NCBI RefSeq assembly: GCF_000473895.1
Contig: NZ_ASSJ01000052.1
Span: 1 to 45,362 of the forward strand
Direction of reading: 5' to 3'
DNA from: Rubidibacter lacunae KORDI 51-2
GTDB lineage: Bacteria > Cyanobacteriota > Cyanobacteriia > Cyanobacteriales > Rubidibacteraceae
Length of the DNA: 45,362 nt
Position numbers and translations under genes: made by a program. The notes beneath the pieces were generated by a model. It had not been told where the DNA came from and made no database searches. It worked only from the letters and a program-made list of their open reading frames with translations. This document shows, one piece after another, positions 25,551-35,098 of the stretch. The stretch's first letter is position 1. Each line of letters starts with the position of its first letter.

Positions 25551-28500
25551 ATGCACCGTATTGCAGTCGCTCCTGTTGGTTGGGACCCTGAAGCTGATAG
25601 TTTGACTCTCATCGAGCAATCTCCTGCTCGGATTGTTGTGCTCTCAGCAGCAGATACTGACATTCAGATGCTAGCAGCAGCAGTTGCAAGCACGACCGAC
25701 ACCTTCCCCTCTGTAAGGGTCGCAAATTTACTCCAGTTACAGCAACAGCTAGCTATTGATATGTATGTTGAAGACGTGCTTACAAAGGCAAGCGTGATTG
25801 TCTTGCGCTTACTTGGCGGTCAGTCGTATTGGTCCTACGGCTTAGAGGCTGTCAAATCAGTTGCAGGAGAGACAAACGCAGCATTGTTTGTACTACCTGG
25901 CGACGATCGAACCGATCCAGTTCTCCTCGGGCATTCAACCGTACCGGTATCTGCTGCTCATCGCCTGTGGCACTATCTGGCGGAGGGTGGATGTAAAAAT
26001 GGCTTGCGTGCATTGCAGTTCGTTGCAGATCTTGGCTTAGGTACCAATTTTTCACCCGATCCACCACACAGTATTGCGCGCGTCGGCATTTATCCAGGGA
26101 GCGCGCGCTGTCAAGGAACACCGATTGCCAAAGTCGCTATACTTTTTTATCGGGCTCACTACCTAAGTGGAAATACTGAACCAATTGATGCACTGTGTTC
26201 TGCACTCGTTCGCAAGAACCTAGAGCCAGTCCCGATCTTCGTATCAACCCTTAGCGAAGTAGAGGTGCAGAAGGAAGTTAAAGAGCTACTCTTCAGTGGC
26301 TTGAAGAATCCGCAGTCGACTTCCCCTTTTGTAGCGCCAAGCTTAATCCTAAATACAACAAGTTTTGCAATCTCAAAATTGAGTGCAATCAAGAAATCGA
26401 ACTTTTGGCAAGACCTTGATTTGCCAGTATTGCAGGTGATTCTTAGTGGCGGGACTCAAGAGCAGTGGTCTAAAGGCTGGCAAGGGCTATCGCCTCGTGA
26501 CATCGCCATGAACGTAGCATTGCCAGAAGTTGACGGTCGAGTTATTACGCGCGCTGTATCGTTTAAGTCGAAGTTGAATTGGAATTCGGCAATTGAGGCT
26601 AATGTTGTTGTTTACAAGCCACAAACTGACCGAATCAGTTTTGTCTCAGACCTGGCTCGAAACTGGGTCGACCTAAAACTTACACATCCACGCGATCGTC
26701 GGATTGCTATCATCCTTGCCAACTATCCCAATCGCAACGGGCGCCTGGCAAATGGGGTTGGACTAGATACACCAGAAAGTTGTGTAACAGTTTTACGCTC
26801 TCTAGGTCAGGCAGGCTACCAAGTCGGCAACCTTCCGACAACCGGTGATGAGCTTATTTTACGCTTGACCTCTGGAGTAACAAACGATCCAGAGAGTTTC
26901 ACATCGCATTCAGATCCAACACAGAGCTTATCATTGACCGAGTATTTCAAATATTTTGACTGCCTTCCTGTAGCAGCTAGAGAGGCTGTTTGCGAGCGCT
27001 GGGGGAAGCCAAGCAGCTCGTTTCCGATCCCAGGAATACAGCTGGGAAACATATTCGTTGGCATTCAACCATCAAGGGGTTACGATCGCGATCCGAGCTT
27101 AAATTATCATTCGCCCGAACTCGAACCAACCCACGAATACCTTGCTTTCTATCACTGGTTAGAGAATTCCTTTGGCACGCAGGCGATCGTTCACATAGGT
27201 AAACATGGCAATCTTGAGTGGTTGCCTGGGAAAGGGATAGCCCTTTCTGCTGAGTGTTACCCGGAGGTGGCACTGCGAGCGATCCCCAACTTCTATCCTT
27301 TTATTGTTAACGACCCTGGCGAAGGCTCTCAGGCAAAGCGACGGTCTCATGCCGTCATTCTCGATCATCTAACTCCACCAATGACCCGTGCTGAATTGTA
27401 TGGGTCGCTCCAAAAATTAGAGGTTCTCATTGATGAGTACCACGAGGCAAAAAGTCTCGATCCGACGCGATTGAGCTTCATTAATAAGCGAATAGAGGAA
27501 CTCGTTCGAGAAGAGGATCTACATTGCGATTTAGGCATAGACAAATTTAGCGAAGCAGAGGTTTCAGATTTCCTAACTCGTGCTGATGGTTACCTCTGCG
27601 AGCTAAAAGAAGCTCAAATCCGTGATGGACTACATGTTTTCGGGTGTTGTCCAGAGGGACGCCAACTTCGCGATCTCACTATCGCAATTGCCAGATCGCC
27701 GGGTCCAGGTCGATGTGGAATCGCGCGCGCGATCGCGCGCGACATAGGGCTGGAAATCGATCCACTAACAGTTGACTTCGCGAGGTCTCTACTCCCAAGT
27801 GATAGCGAGTTGCTCTCGCGCTTCACCGAGCACCAATGTTGGATTGCCGGAGATGCTGTAGAGGTTATTGAATCGCTTGCAGTTGAGCTCGTCACTGGGA
27901 TGCGATTGCCGCTTGGAGATTTAACTACTGCCGAACTGGCTTGGATACGCAATTGCCTCATCCCCGATCTGCAAAAAACACACCGAGAAGTTGATAACTT
28001 GTTACATGGACTAAATGGCGGATACATTCCAAGCGGTCCTGCGGGAGCACCGACGCGCGGGCGACCGGATGTGTTGCCTACGGGACGGAACTTCTATTCC
28101 GTCGATATCCGTGCCGTGCCGACAGAGACAGCCTGGGATATGGGCAGAAAAGCTGCTGAAGCTGTTGTCGAGCGTTACACTCAAGAGCACGGCGAGTACC
28201 CACGGTCGCTAGCGATTTCCGTGTGGGGAACTTCAACGATGCGAACGGGTGGCGATGACATTGCTGAAGCCCTAGCCTTGCTGGGCGTGCAACCGGTTTG
28301 GGATGGTCCATCACGACGCGTTATAGATTTTGAAATCCTACCGTTGTCGGTTTTGGGACGCCCGCGTGTAGACGTAACTTTAAGGGTTTCTGGCTTCTTT
28401 CGAGACGGGTTTCCCAATCTTATCGATTTGTTCGATCGCGCTGCAAATGCGGTCGCCGACCTGGATGAAGCTACAGATAGTAATCCGTTAAGAGCGCGCG

Positions 28501-29291
28501 TCTGTCAGGAAAAGGACTACTGGTGCCGACAAGGTTTGGATGAAGCGTCAGCTGCTGCGCGATCGCGTTACCGGGTTTTTGGTTCTAAGCCTGGAGCTTA
28601 TGGTGCTGGCTTACAGGGATTAATTGAAGCGCAAAACTGGCAAAGCGATAGCGACTTAGCGCGTGCTTACATTAACTGGAGCAGCTATGCCTATACGGGA
28701 AACGGCATTGGTAAAGCAGCTCCAGAAGCATTCTCGGAGCGACTTCAGCAGTTACAAATCGTTTTGCAGAATCAGGACAACCGCGAACACGACTTGTTTG
28801 ATTCAGACGATTACTATCAGTTTCAGGGTGGGCTGACTGCAGCGGTACGTAAGGCAACGGGTAAAAACCCGCAAACTTATTTTGGCGACCACTCCCGTCC
28901 GGGCAACCCTAGAGTCCGCCATCTGCGCGAGGAAGTTGCCCGCGTCTATCGATCTCGAGTTGTGAATCCGAAATGGATAGCTGGCGTTATGCGTCACGGC
29001 TACAAAGGTGCATTCGAATTAGCAGCAACGGTCGACTATATGTTTGCGTATGATGCCACTGCACGGTGTGTTGAAGACCACATGTACCAAGGAGTCGCCG
29101 ACGCTTATCTTTTCGATCGGAACGTACAAGATTTCGTCCGTCAGAAGAACCCTTGGGCGCTGCGCGACATGGCCGAACGCTTGCTCGAAGCCCACCAACG
29201 AAAGCTTTGGAAAAGTGCAAGTGCGGCAGTTTGCGATCGTCTCCGCGCTCTTGCAAACGAGGCTGAAGGGATCCTCGAGGAAATGGACTGA
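25551..29291 (+). CDS. cobN: Aerobic cobaltochelatase subunit CobN
   Basis: Large subunit that inserts Co2+ into hydrogenobyrinate a,c-diamide during cobalamin synthesis, working with an AAA+ partner; in cyanobacteria this is thought to be shared with ChlI/ChlD (family knowledge). The 1246 residues include the CobN/BchH core: RRIAIILANYPNRNGRLANG, VHIGKHGNLEWLPGKG, NDPGEGSQAKRRSHAVI, LHVFGCCPEGRQ, ARAIARDIGLE, GRNFYSVDIRAVPTETAWDMG, LAISVWGTSTMRTGGDDIAE and YDATARCVEDHMYQG. Length near 1250 and the WLPGKG form fit CobN rather than ChlH (about 1330). The start at ATG 25551 follows an AAGAGG ribosome binding site (25540-25545). No other cob genes are adjacent. Confidence 0.92.
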   Translation: MHRIAVAPVGWDPEADSLTLIEQSPARIVVLSAADTDIQMLAAAVASTTDTFPSVRVANLLQLQQQLAIDMYVEDVLTKASVIVLRLLGGQSYWSYGLEAVKSVAGETNAALFVLPGDDRTDPVLLGHSTVPVSAAHRLWHYLAEGGCKNGLRALQFVADLGLGTNFSPDPPHSIARVGIYPGSARCQGTPIAKVAILFYRAHYLSGNTEPIDALCSALVRKNLEPVPIFVSTLSEVEVQKEVKELLFSGLKNPQSTSPFVAPSLILNTTSFAISKLSAIKKSNFWQDLDLPVLQVILSGGTQEQWSKGWQGLSPRDIAMNVALPEVDGRVITRAVSFKSKLNWNSAIEANVVVYKPQTDRISFVSDLARNWVDLKLTHPRDRRIAIILANYPNRNGRLANGVGLDTPESCVTVLRSLGQAGYQVGNLPTTGDELILRLTSGVTNDPESFTSHSDPTQSLSLTEYFKYFDCLPVAAREAVCERWGKPSSSFPIPGIQLGNIFVGIQPSRGYDRDPSLNYHSPELEPTHEYLAFYHWLENSFGTQAIVHIGKHGNLEWLPGKGIALSAECYPEVALRAIPNFYPFIVNDPGEGSQAKRRSHAVILDHLTPPMTRAELYGSLQKLEVLIDEYHEAKSLDPTRLSFINKRIEELVREEDLHCDLGIDKFSEAEVSDFLTRADGYLCELKEAQIRDGLHVFGCCPEGRQLRDLTIAIARSPGPGRCGIARAIARDIGLEIDPLTVDFARSLLPSDSELLSRFTEHQCWIAGDAVEVIESLAVELVTGMRLPLGDLTTAELAWIRNCLIPDLQKTHREVDNLLHGLNGGYIPSGPAGAPTRGRPDVLPTGRNFYSVDIRAVPTETAWDMGRKAAEAVVERYTQEHGEYPRSLAISVWGTSTMRTGGDDIAEALALLGVQPVWDGPSRRVIDFEILPLSVLGRPRVDVTLRVSGFFRDGFPNLIDLFDRAANAVADLDEATDSNPLRARVCQEKDYWCRQGLDEASAAARSRYRVFGSKPGAYGAGLQGLIEAQNWQSDSDLARAYINWSSYAYTGNGIGKAAPEAFSERLQQLQIVLQNQDNREHDLFDSDDYYQFQGGLTAAVRKATGKNPQTYFGDHSRPGNPRVRHLREEVARVYRSRVVNPKWIAGVMRHGYKGAFELAATVDYMFAYDATARCVEDHMYQGVADAYLFDRNVQDFVRQKNPWALRDMAERLLEAHQRKLWKSASAAVCDRLRALANEAEGILEEMD

Positions 29292-29753
29292 TTCCCCGAG
29301 CAGGTGAGCAGCCGTGACGAGCAAATGCCCGTAGCGATCTACAAGTAATGGTGGGCCGCAGCCAAGTTAGGGCATGACTTCCAGGCTATTTTTTGGCTTA
29401 CATGATGGATTGGGAGCAGATCGGCGCTTTGACCGACGCCGCGCGCGGCAGCTAACAAATTACCCGTAGGCTGGATCGGCGATCGCAACACAACCACCAA
29501 GCGATCGCCGACCTCACAGATCTGACCCGGCCGGCGATCGCGCCGGTCGCAGCCGAAAACATCGCAGTATATTGACCGGCACCCTTATTGGCGGGCAGTC
29601 GGAAGAGCCGATCGAGCGCGATCGCGTGGGTGTGGGATTCCACCAGGCAGTCACCGATGACAACGGAAAGGTCGATCGGGACAATTTCCAGAATGAAAAC
29701 TTGATAAAGCTTTTTTGCAGACTTGAAGTTCCCCAAGCAGTTCTGCAAGTGCT
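29292..29753. other. Convergent gap with HIP1-armed hairpins
   Basis: About 460 bp between the 3' ends of cobN and the ABC permease. A perfect inverted repeat has 11-bp arms TCGGCGATCGC (29476-29486) and GCGATCGCCGA (29501-29511). A second palindrome, CCGGCGATCGCGCCGG, spans 29531-29546. Both are built around HIP1 octamers or their core and could act as 3' stem-loops for either gene. A 71-codon frame at 29572-29787 overlaps the permease end and is not convincing. Confidence 0.4.
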
Positions 29754-30656
29754 CTACTCTTCGCCCCAAGCTCGCAACTGCCAGTAGACGAGGACGAAGG
29801 CGATCGCCAACAATACCGTTGCTGCCGCTGCCGCGTAGCCGAAGTCGAAGCGGGCAAAAGCTTCCTCGTAAACGAAGTAGACCAAGATGTTGGTGGAATT
29901 AAGCGGACCGCCACCGGTCATGATGTAAACCGGTTCGAAGTTGCGGAGCGTAAAGATCGCCGTGGTGATGGTGGCAAACACCAGCGTCGGGCGCAATCCC
30001 GGCAGCGTTACGTGCCAAAACCGACCGACTTCACCGGCTCCATCAAGCGTTGCCGCTTCGTAACGAGACTGAGGAATACTCTGCAAACCCGCCAGAAACA
30101 CGACTAAATTGAAGCCAAGTTGCTTCCAGATTGCCAGCAAAATCAACACCGGCATTGCCCACGCCGTACTGTTCAGCCACGGAATGGGCTCGATATCCAT
30201 CGCCAACAGGACTTCATTGACCGGGCCGCGATTTTGGAATAACCAGCGCCAGCCCAAACCAACCGCTACTAACGACGCGATCGACGGTAGAAAATAAGCC
30301 GTCCGCAACCAATCTCGCAAGGCAATCGCGCGATCGAGCAGGACTGCCAACATCAACGGTACGACCAAACTCGGGACTAAGGTAGCGATGGTAAAGTATG
30401 CCGTATTGCCCAAAACCTGCCAAAAATCCGGGTCGAGTATCAAGCGCGCATAATTCCGCAGCCCGACCCAGCGCGCCCCTTCCACGGTGAAGCTCCCGCT
30501 AGTAAACCCAAGTGCTCCCAGATACGCGATCGGCCAAAATACAAAGACGCCGAGCAGCACTAGGGCCGGCGCCAAAAAAATCCACGCCGCGATCGCCTCG
30601 CGATCCAGCAACGCTGCCGTCCGGTCGCCGAACTGCCTGCTCGCGTTTTTGTTCAT
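29754..30656 (-). CDS. ABC transporter permease, carbohydrate type (MalF/UgpA-like)
   Basis: Membrane subunit of a sugar-type importer. 300 residues with about six helices beginning IAAWIFLAPALVLLGVFVFWP, typical of binding-protein-dependent permeases such as UgpA, LacF or GgtC. The cytoplasmic EAA loop is clear: YEAATLDGAGEVGRFWHVTLP, which contacts the ATPase. The C-terminal ILVYFVYEEAFARFDFGYAA region is also family-typical. The partner permease, binding protein and ATPase are not in the window, so it is an orphan locus; in cyanobacteria such genes are sometimes dispersed. The substrate is unknown. Divergent from purN with about 118 bp between starts. Confidence 0.9.
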   Translation of the reverse strand: MNKNASRQFGDRTAALLDREAIAAWIFLAPALVLLGVFVFWPIAYLGALGFTSGSFTVEGARWVGLRNYARLILDPDFWQVLGNTAYFTIATLVPSLVVPLMLAVLLDRAIALRDWLRTAYFLPSIASLVAVGLGWRWLFQNRGPVNEVLLAMDIEPIPWLNSTAWAMPVLILLAIWKQLGFNLVVFLAGLQSIPQSRYEAATLDGAGEVGRFWHVTLPGLRPTLVFATITTAIFTLRNFEPVYIMTGGGPLNSTNILVYFVYEEAFARFDFGYAAAAATVLLAIAFVLVYWQLRAWGEE

Positions 30657-30774
30657 GCCTAGCCTACCGTCTGCACTCGAGCGGTCGTTCTCCTACCGTC
30701 GCACTCCGAATGGCGCTCTCCCGATTGTAAAGAGCCCATCCGTCCACCGCACTTTCCCTGCAACTATCCAGCCC

Positions 30775-31410
30775 ATGTCGTCAGATTCGCCGATCTCTCC
30801 CACTGTCACCACCCCGCCATTAGATCCACCCGTAAGGTTGGGCATCATGGCCTCGGGCACGGGCTCGAACTTCGTGGCGCTTTGCGATGCCGTAAGCGAT
30901 CGCACCCTGTCTGCCGAGATCGCCGTTTTGATCTATAACAACCCTGGCGCGCTTGTCGCCGAACGCGCTAAAGAGCGCAACGTTCCTGCTGTCCTGCTCG
31001 ACCATCGCCAGTACAAGCCGCGCGAGGAACTCGATCGCGCAATCGTTGCCGAGCTGCAGCGTCGCAACGTCGAATGGGTCGTTATGGCCGGCTGGATGCG
31101 GATCGTCACACCGTTGTTGATCGAGGCGTTTCGCGATCGTGCTCTCAACATCCACCCGAGTTTGCTCCCGAGTTTTAAAGGTGCCCATGCCGTGGAAAAT
31201 GCTCTAGACGCGGGCGTCAAAATTACCGGCTGCACAGTTCATTACGTGCGGGAACAAGTCGACAGCGGTCCGATTGTCATGCAAGCAGCCGTGCCCGTTC
31301 TGCCCGACGACACCCGCGACACCCTCCACGCCCGCATTCAAGCCCAGGAATATCGGATTCTTCCCCAGGCGATCGCCTTAGCAGTTCACCGGTCCCGAAG
31401 CGGCAGCTAG
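30775..31410 (+). CDS. purN: Phosphoribosylglycinamide formyltransferase
   Basis: Transfers the formyl group from 10-formyl-tetrahydrofolate to GAR in purine synthesis. 211 residues: phosphate/GAR-binding GIMASGTGSNFVAL, central VVMAGWMRIVTPLLI, catalytic NIHPSLLPSFKG (Asn and His), and GCTVHYVREQVDSGPIVMQ with the catalytic Asp. The ATG at 30775 is chosen; the frame is open back to 30487, antisense to the permease, but without family character. The Pro/Thr-rich N-terminus (about 20 residues) is a small extension. Confidence 0.95.
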   Translation: MSSDSPISPTVTTPPLDPPVRLGIMASGTGSNFVALCDAVSDRTLSAEIAVLIYNNPGALVAERAKERNVPAVLLDHRQYKPREELDRAIVAELQRRNVEWVVMAGWMRIVTPLLIEAFRDRALNIHPSLLPSFKGAHAVENALDAGVKITGCTVHYVREQVDSGPIVMQAAVPVLPDDTRDTLHARIQAQEYRILPQAIALAVHRSRSGS

Positions 31411-32393
31411 GCGCGCTCTCATCAATCGAAACGCGGCACTAGTGGCCTGCCAGCCGTCCAACATCAACTCCGCTGGCGTTGTACCAGCACTGAATGGTTT
31501 CCTTCAAATCGGAACCTCGCGGTGGCGAAAATAGTGCCACAGCAATCTCACTGATAGCCTCAGCATTTCCTCCGATTTCGAATAGCAAAGGCTCTTGCGC
31601 TACAGCCTCGACAGGTAGTGCCTCAGCCTAGTGTTCTCTCCTGCCACCCGCGTCATGTACGTCTTGCTCTTTAATTGACTTACCGCGTCGAAGAACTTCT
31701 TGCAGACCCCGCAGCCATCATTCACCCACTAAAAGCAACCTCATCCCTATACTCTCGCCCCTAGCAGCTCAAACGACCCGCTGCTGCGATCGCCTACGGT
31801 AAAAGCCACAATTTCAGGTTTCTTGAGGTTTACGACAGTCCAGAGCCATTTTTCTTCTTGGTGCCCACAAACGTCTGCAGATTGTAGAGTTCTTCAATCG
31901 GGTGAAGTGATTGTCGGTTGACAGGTCCGGCTGGGTCGCTGCGCTCTGGCAAACCTAGTTGATGACCGTGTTATGGCAGACCCCTGTCAGCGCTCGATGG
32001 TGCAGTAGCCCTGTCATTCGGGATGACTCAGGTGCGTGTCCCCATCTAGAAAGATATTTCGCACTGGCGAGCAAAGACTCCTATTTGTGCGCTATTAGCA
32101 GGTGCGGGAAACTTAGAGGATGTTTGAAACGCCGAGTAGCGCGAAATTAGGCACTTTCCTCACGACGAGGTAACAGGGCTTTCGGGGGGTTTCTCCGGGT
32201 AGCTCAGGGAAGTCAGATACCAGGCTGGACCCTTTTTAAACAGCCTCTTAGCCTGTTTTCGAGCTCAAGCTGCTTCTGAGTTTTCTCCCAAGAAGGTGAC
32301 ATGCCCCCACCGCCAATTACAATGTCTTTTGATAGGAACTGGTTTAGCACGCGTAAGGGGAATGAAGTGGCAGGTGGGTGGCCCCGCCCCGGT
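31411..32393. other. Gene-free region with IS remnant
   Basis: About 980 bp. The left half holds a degraded IS1-family transposase (annotated separately). The right half (about 31960-32393) has no recognisable gene; a 63-codon frame at 31959-32150 looks accidental. Base composition is unremarkable. Confidence 0.5.
31504..31960 (-). pseudogene. IS1-family transposase remnant
   Basis: Read on the minus strand in shifting frames, the pieces line up in order with IS1-type DDE transposases: ELYNLQTFVGTKKK (family: DELQTFVGKKK, first catalytic Asp replaced by Asn), WLWTVVN with IVAFTVGDRSS, a VNDGC segment (second Asp), KSKTYMTRVAGENTRLRHYL, then after an in-frame TAG (SRL*RK) KSLCYSKSEEMLRLSVRLL and a TGA at 31504. 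At least two frame changes and one internal stop make it non-functional. Terminal inverted repeats were not identified. Confidence 0.82.
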
Positions 32394-34211
32394 TCAAGGA
32401 GAATCGTGTAGATCGCAGTTTATTCGTTCTTCTTCCCCGGGGGTAATGGCGTAGTCTGCGCTTAGGGAACGCAGATTTGCCTCCTCTTTGGAAGTTCGAT
32501 CGACAGGGTCTAAAGTAGGTTGGTTCTTTTGGAGATACAGCTGCCGCTCCAATGCCACCTGGTATGCATTGAGGCGAATCTGATTCTCTAAGTGGCGCGG
32601 AAGATAGGGATCGAGAAGGTCGGGATCTCCAATAACTAATTCCTCCAAAATGAGATTGTGTTCGCTATCGGGGATATCTAGTTCTTTTCTCAGCCGATCG
32701 AGCATTTTGAGGCTGTTGGCAGTATTGACATAGCCTTCTGTAAGAGCCTCACGAACAACCCCTTTGTAGGCTTGGCGTTGTTTCTCCCGGGTAAAATCTG
32801 GCAACACCTTGGCTAATACATACACTTCGTCAGTACTAAGATCTGCTAAGTGTCGCCCCTCCAGGAACCGGGATGTGTTCAGCTTCAGTTTCTCCAATTG
32901 TTTGCTCAGACGACCGGCTAGCTTTTCTCGAGAGTAGAGGGCGGGATTGCGAACCCAACTTTGCCGCGCCCACAGGGTGCTGGCCATAGCAATAACACCA
33001 TCAAACAGAATCTCTGCCCAGAGGGGAGTAAGGCGCAGCAAGGGACGGCCCGCAAACCAGAAAAAGAAATTGAATGCCACAAAGGTCGTCAGCACAAAAA
33101 ACCGATGCTGCACTAAATCGGTGCCGATCTTGGGATTCCGTTGCAATTGGTGGGTCATTGCCCGAGTTGTTAGCCAGCGCCCGAGAAGGATTCCTGTCAA
33201 GGTAAACGCACCCAGTACCAGAGGCACCGCGAAGAGTTTGGGAATACCGACGGGCTGGCCGAATAAATACAGACCGGGTTTCATAAGAGATGCGATCTGG
33301 TTGGGTTCGTTGCTCCACACACCAGAAAAGTAGTAACCCCAGTTACCAGCGTAGAGGTAGTAGTAAACGAAGAAACCCACCATCAACCCTAAATAGCCGT
33401 AGCGAGTCAATGATTCCTGGGAAGAGCTGATGCCGTCCCAATAAGTGCGCTCGGAGTCGATGTCAAAGCAGGGGCTCTGGCAAGCAACACAAGCGCTTTG
33501 TTCTTTGCCCTCGGGGGTCACCGTCCGGCACATCGATTGAGTTATGCGGCTGTTGCTGGTGTGGGCTTTACTGCCGAGAAGTCCCCGTGGCTCGCTGAAC
33601 ACGGTTTGAACCGGTGCCATAGGGCAGAAATATTGACACCAGGATTTTCCGCCATAGAAATATCCCACTGCAATGGATGCAACAATCGTAAAAACCAGCC
33701 AACTACCCAGGACCAAGCGATCTGCATTGAAGAATAAGATGCGACCGCAGAGTCCAATAAACAAGTACGCGAACTGGATAAACTGGTAATTGCGCCCCAG
33801 CCAGGAATTAGACTTAACCCTAGCCAATTCAAACCTAATTGTCCCGGTCTTTTTGCTTCCCCGCCTAAGGTGACGCTGTTTTCCCAGGGCGCGCGGAATC
33901 TGTGACAAAAACGAAAGGGGGCAAATTTGTCGCCAGAGTTCGTGCCCGAAGATTAGCAAAACAAAGATGCCGGAGGGTACGATCGCCCCCCAAAACAACG
34001 TTGCCCCAAGGGGGTAAGGTTCTTGAACTATGCACTTTCCTTGGACTGTGACACAGTCTTCGGTTATCCGCAGTGGGCTCCAGAGATGGTCTGGGCTCGT
34101 GAGGGCAGCTGTCCAGGGATCGTAAAATAGAGAGGTAATTATTAATAGCCAGCCGACGGCCAAAATCCAGCGAATCCAATGCATTTGCCGCTCTGGTATT
34201 TGTGAAAACAT
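32394..34211 (-). CDS. NapH/NosR-like Fe-S membrane protein with C-terminal helical domain
   Basis: A 605-residue putative membrane electron-transfer protein. About nine helices include 12-30, 72-92, 144-162 and 166-186 and a later group between about 270 and 410. Cysteine motifs of the polyferredoxin-like kind: Cys97-Pro (QICPLSFLSQ), Cys192-x3-Cys196-Pro (WCQYFCPMAP), and Cys228 plus Cys241-x2-Cys244-x3-Cys248 (CVACQSPC), enough for one 4Fe-4S cluster. The last 200 or so residues are soluble, starting with a basic helix RLSKQLEKLKLN and followed by LSTDEVYVLAKVLPDFT and SLKMLDRLRKELDIPDSEHN. It is divergent from the haloperoxidase across an 887-bp gap, suggesting possible functional linkage (inference). 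The electron donor and acceptor are unknown. Confidence 0.8.
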   Translation of the reverse strand: MFSQIPERQMHWIRWILAVGWLLIITSLFYDPWTAALTSPDHLWSPLRITEDCVTVQGKCIVQEPYPLGATLFWGAIVPSGIFVLLIFGHELWRQICPLSFLSQIPRALGKQRHLRRGSKKTGTIRFELARVKSNSWLGRNYQFIQFAYLFIGLCGRILFFNADRLVLGSWLVFTIVASIAVGYFYGGKSWCQYFCPMAPVQTVFSEPRGLLGSKAHTSNSRITQSMCRTVTPEGKEQSACVACQSPCFDIDSERTYWDGISSSQESLTRYGYLGLMVGFFVYYYLYAGNWGYYFSGVWSNEPNQIASLMKPGLYLFGQPVGIPKLFAVPLVLGAFTLTGILLGRWLTTRAMTHQLQRNPKIGTDLVQHRFFVLTTFVAFNFFFWFAGRPLLRLTPLWAEILFDGVIAMASTLWARQSWVRNPALYSREKLAGRLSKQLEKLKLNTSRFLEGRHLADLSTDEVYVLAKVLPDFTREKQRQAYKGVVREALTEGYVNTANSLKMLDRLRKELDIPDSEHNLILEELVIGDPDLLDPYLPRHLENQIRLNAYQVALERQLYLQKNQPTLDPVDRTSKEEANLRSLSADYAITPGEEERINCDLHDSP

Positions 34212-35098
34212 GAGATGAGCCTCGTGATGATGAGAGCAACCCCAATTTTATTCGCTCACATAATAAATGGGGGATTGGGATTTCGACACTACAACCGACC
34301 AACAGAACATTCGAAAGCCCTGACGTGAAATTATTGGCGACATACTGGAGATAGTCCTCGACCATTGAGAGGCGTTTAAAAAGGGTTTGGCCAGGTATCA
34401 GAGTACTCTGAGCGCCCCGTAGACAATCCACCGGTAGAACCCAGGTATTAATAAGGGGTTTGCTAGGTGTCCATTAGGCCATCCAGTTCTTTCCATGCCC
34501 CAATGTCTTATCTGTCAAACTCTACGAGGATACACCTACGCAAAATCTGGCAGAGTTGATTTGCTCCTGTAATGAAAAACATGAGTAATCTTTATCACGC
34601 TTGCGATCCTTTTCGATGACTGTCGTGCGCACGCGCGCTGGTATTCTAAAGGAAATTTGCAAAGAAAGGATATTGGTTGGCGCCTACCCTCGTCCTCTAT
34701 CCAGAGGGATAGCTGTTCAATGCCTGTGACTTTATAACGATCTTCCGATCTAGTTTGTGAAAGATCGCTTGCCCGTTTTCTTAGGTGTGATTTCATTCAC
34801 CACTACAACTCATCATTTCATTTTTAGTACCACCAGAAAACAAAGCTTATACCAACTCTAAGAAGCGCTGCGACGGATGGAGAACGGAATCCTTTACTCC
34901 TCGGGATTGTTTACCTCATTTGTCGTATGCGTTTTGCAAATTGGTATTACTTTAAAAGAAGACAACGCCTTCTTCATGGTTGCCGATCTCTCATGACGAT
35001 GTGTATTATGGTGCCCAGAAGAATGACTGCCTGTAAGTTTTTAGGCGAGTCTGCTTCGGCACATTACTTTTGTTAGGGAAACCAAAGGAGAGATTACG
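34212..35098. promoter_or_regulatory. Divergent upstream region of Fe-S protein and haloperoxidase
   Basis: 887 bp, relatively AT-rich, without a credible gene. It holds the MITE-like element at 34849-34947. The haloperoxidase ATG is preceded by a good ribosome binding site (AAAGGAGAG, 35084-35092). A 188-codon frame on the minus strand (33865-34431) and an 86-codon one (34536-34796) are judged accidental. Promoters of both genes should lie here. Confidence 0.5.
34849..34947. mobile_element. MITE-like element, 99 bp, ATACCAA termini
   Basis: Left end ATACCAACTCTAAGAAGCGC and the reverse complement of the right end, ATACCAATTTGCAAAACGCA, share the first seven bases. With one gap they continue to match through AAGCGCTGCGAC/AAACGCATACGAC, giving imperfect terminal repeats of about 27 bp. 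There is no coding capacity. It resembles the element at 6915-7016 in size and outer bases. Confidence 0.5.

Noticed and set aside
25551-29291. Interpretation as magnesium chelatase ChlH rather than CobN
   Set aside because: Length is about 1246 rather than about 1330 residues, and the core motifs (GKHGNLEWLPGKG, FGCCPEG) fit the CobN branch.
33865-34431. A 188-codon minus-strand frame overlapping the start of the Fe-S protein gene
   Set aside because: Same strand but different frame over conserved coding sequence; the translation is Ser/Arg/Leu-rich noise typical of shadow frames.
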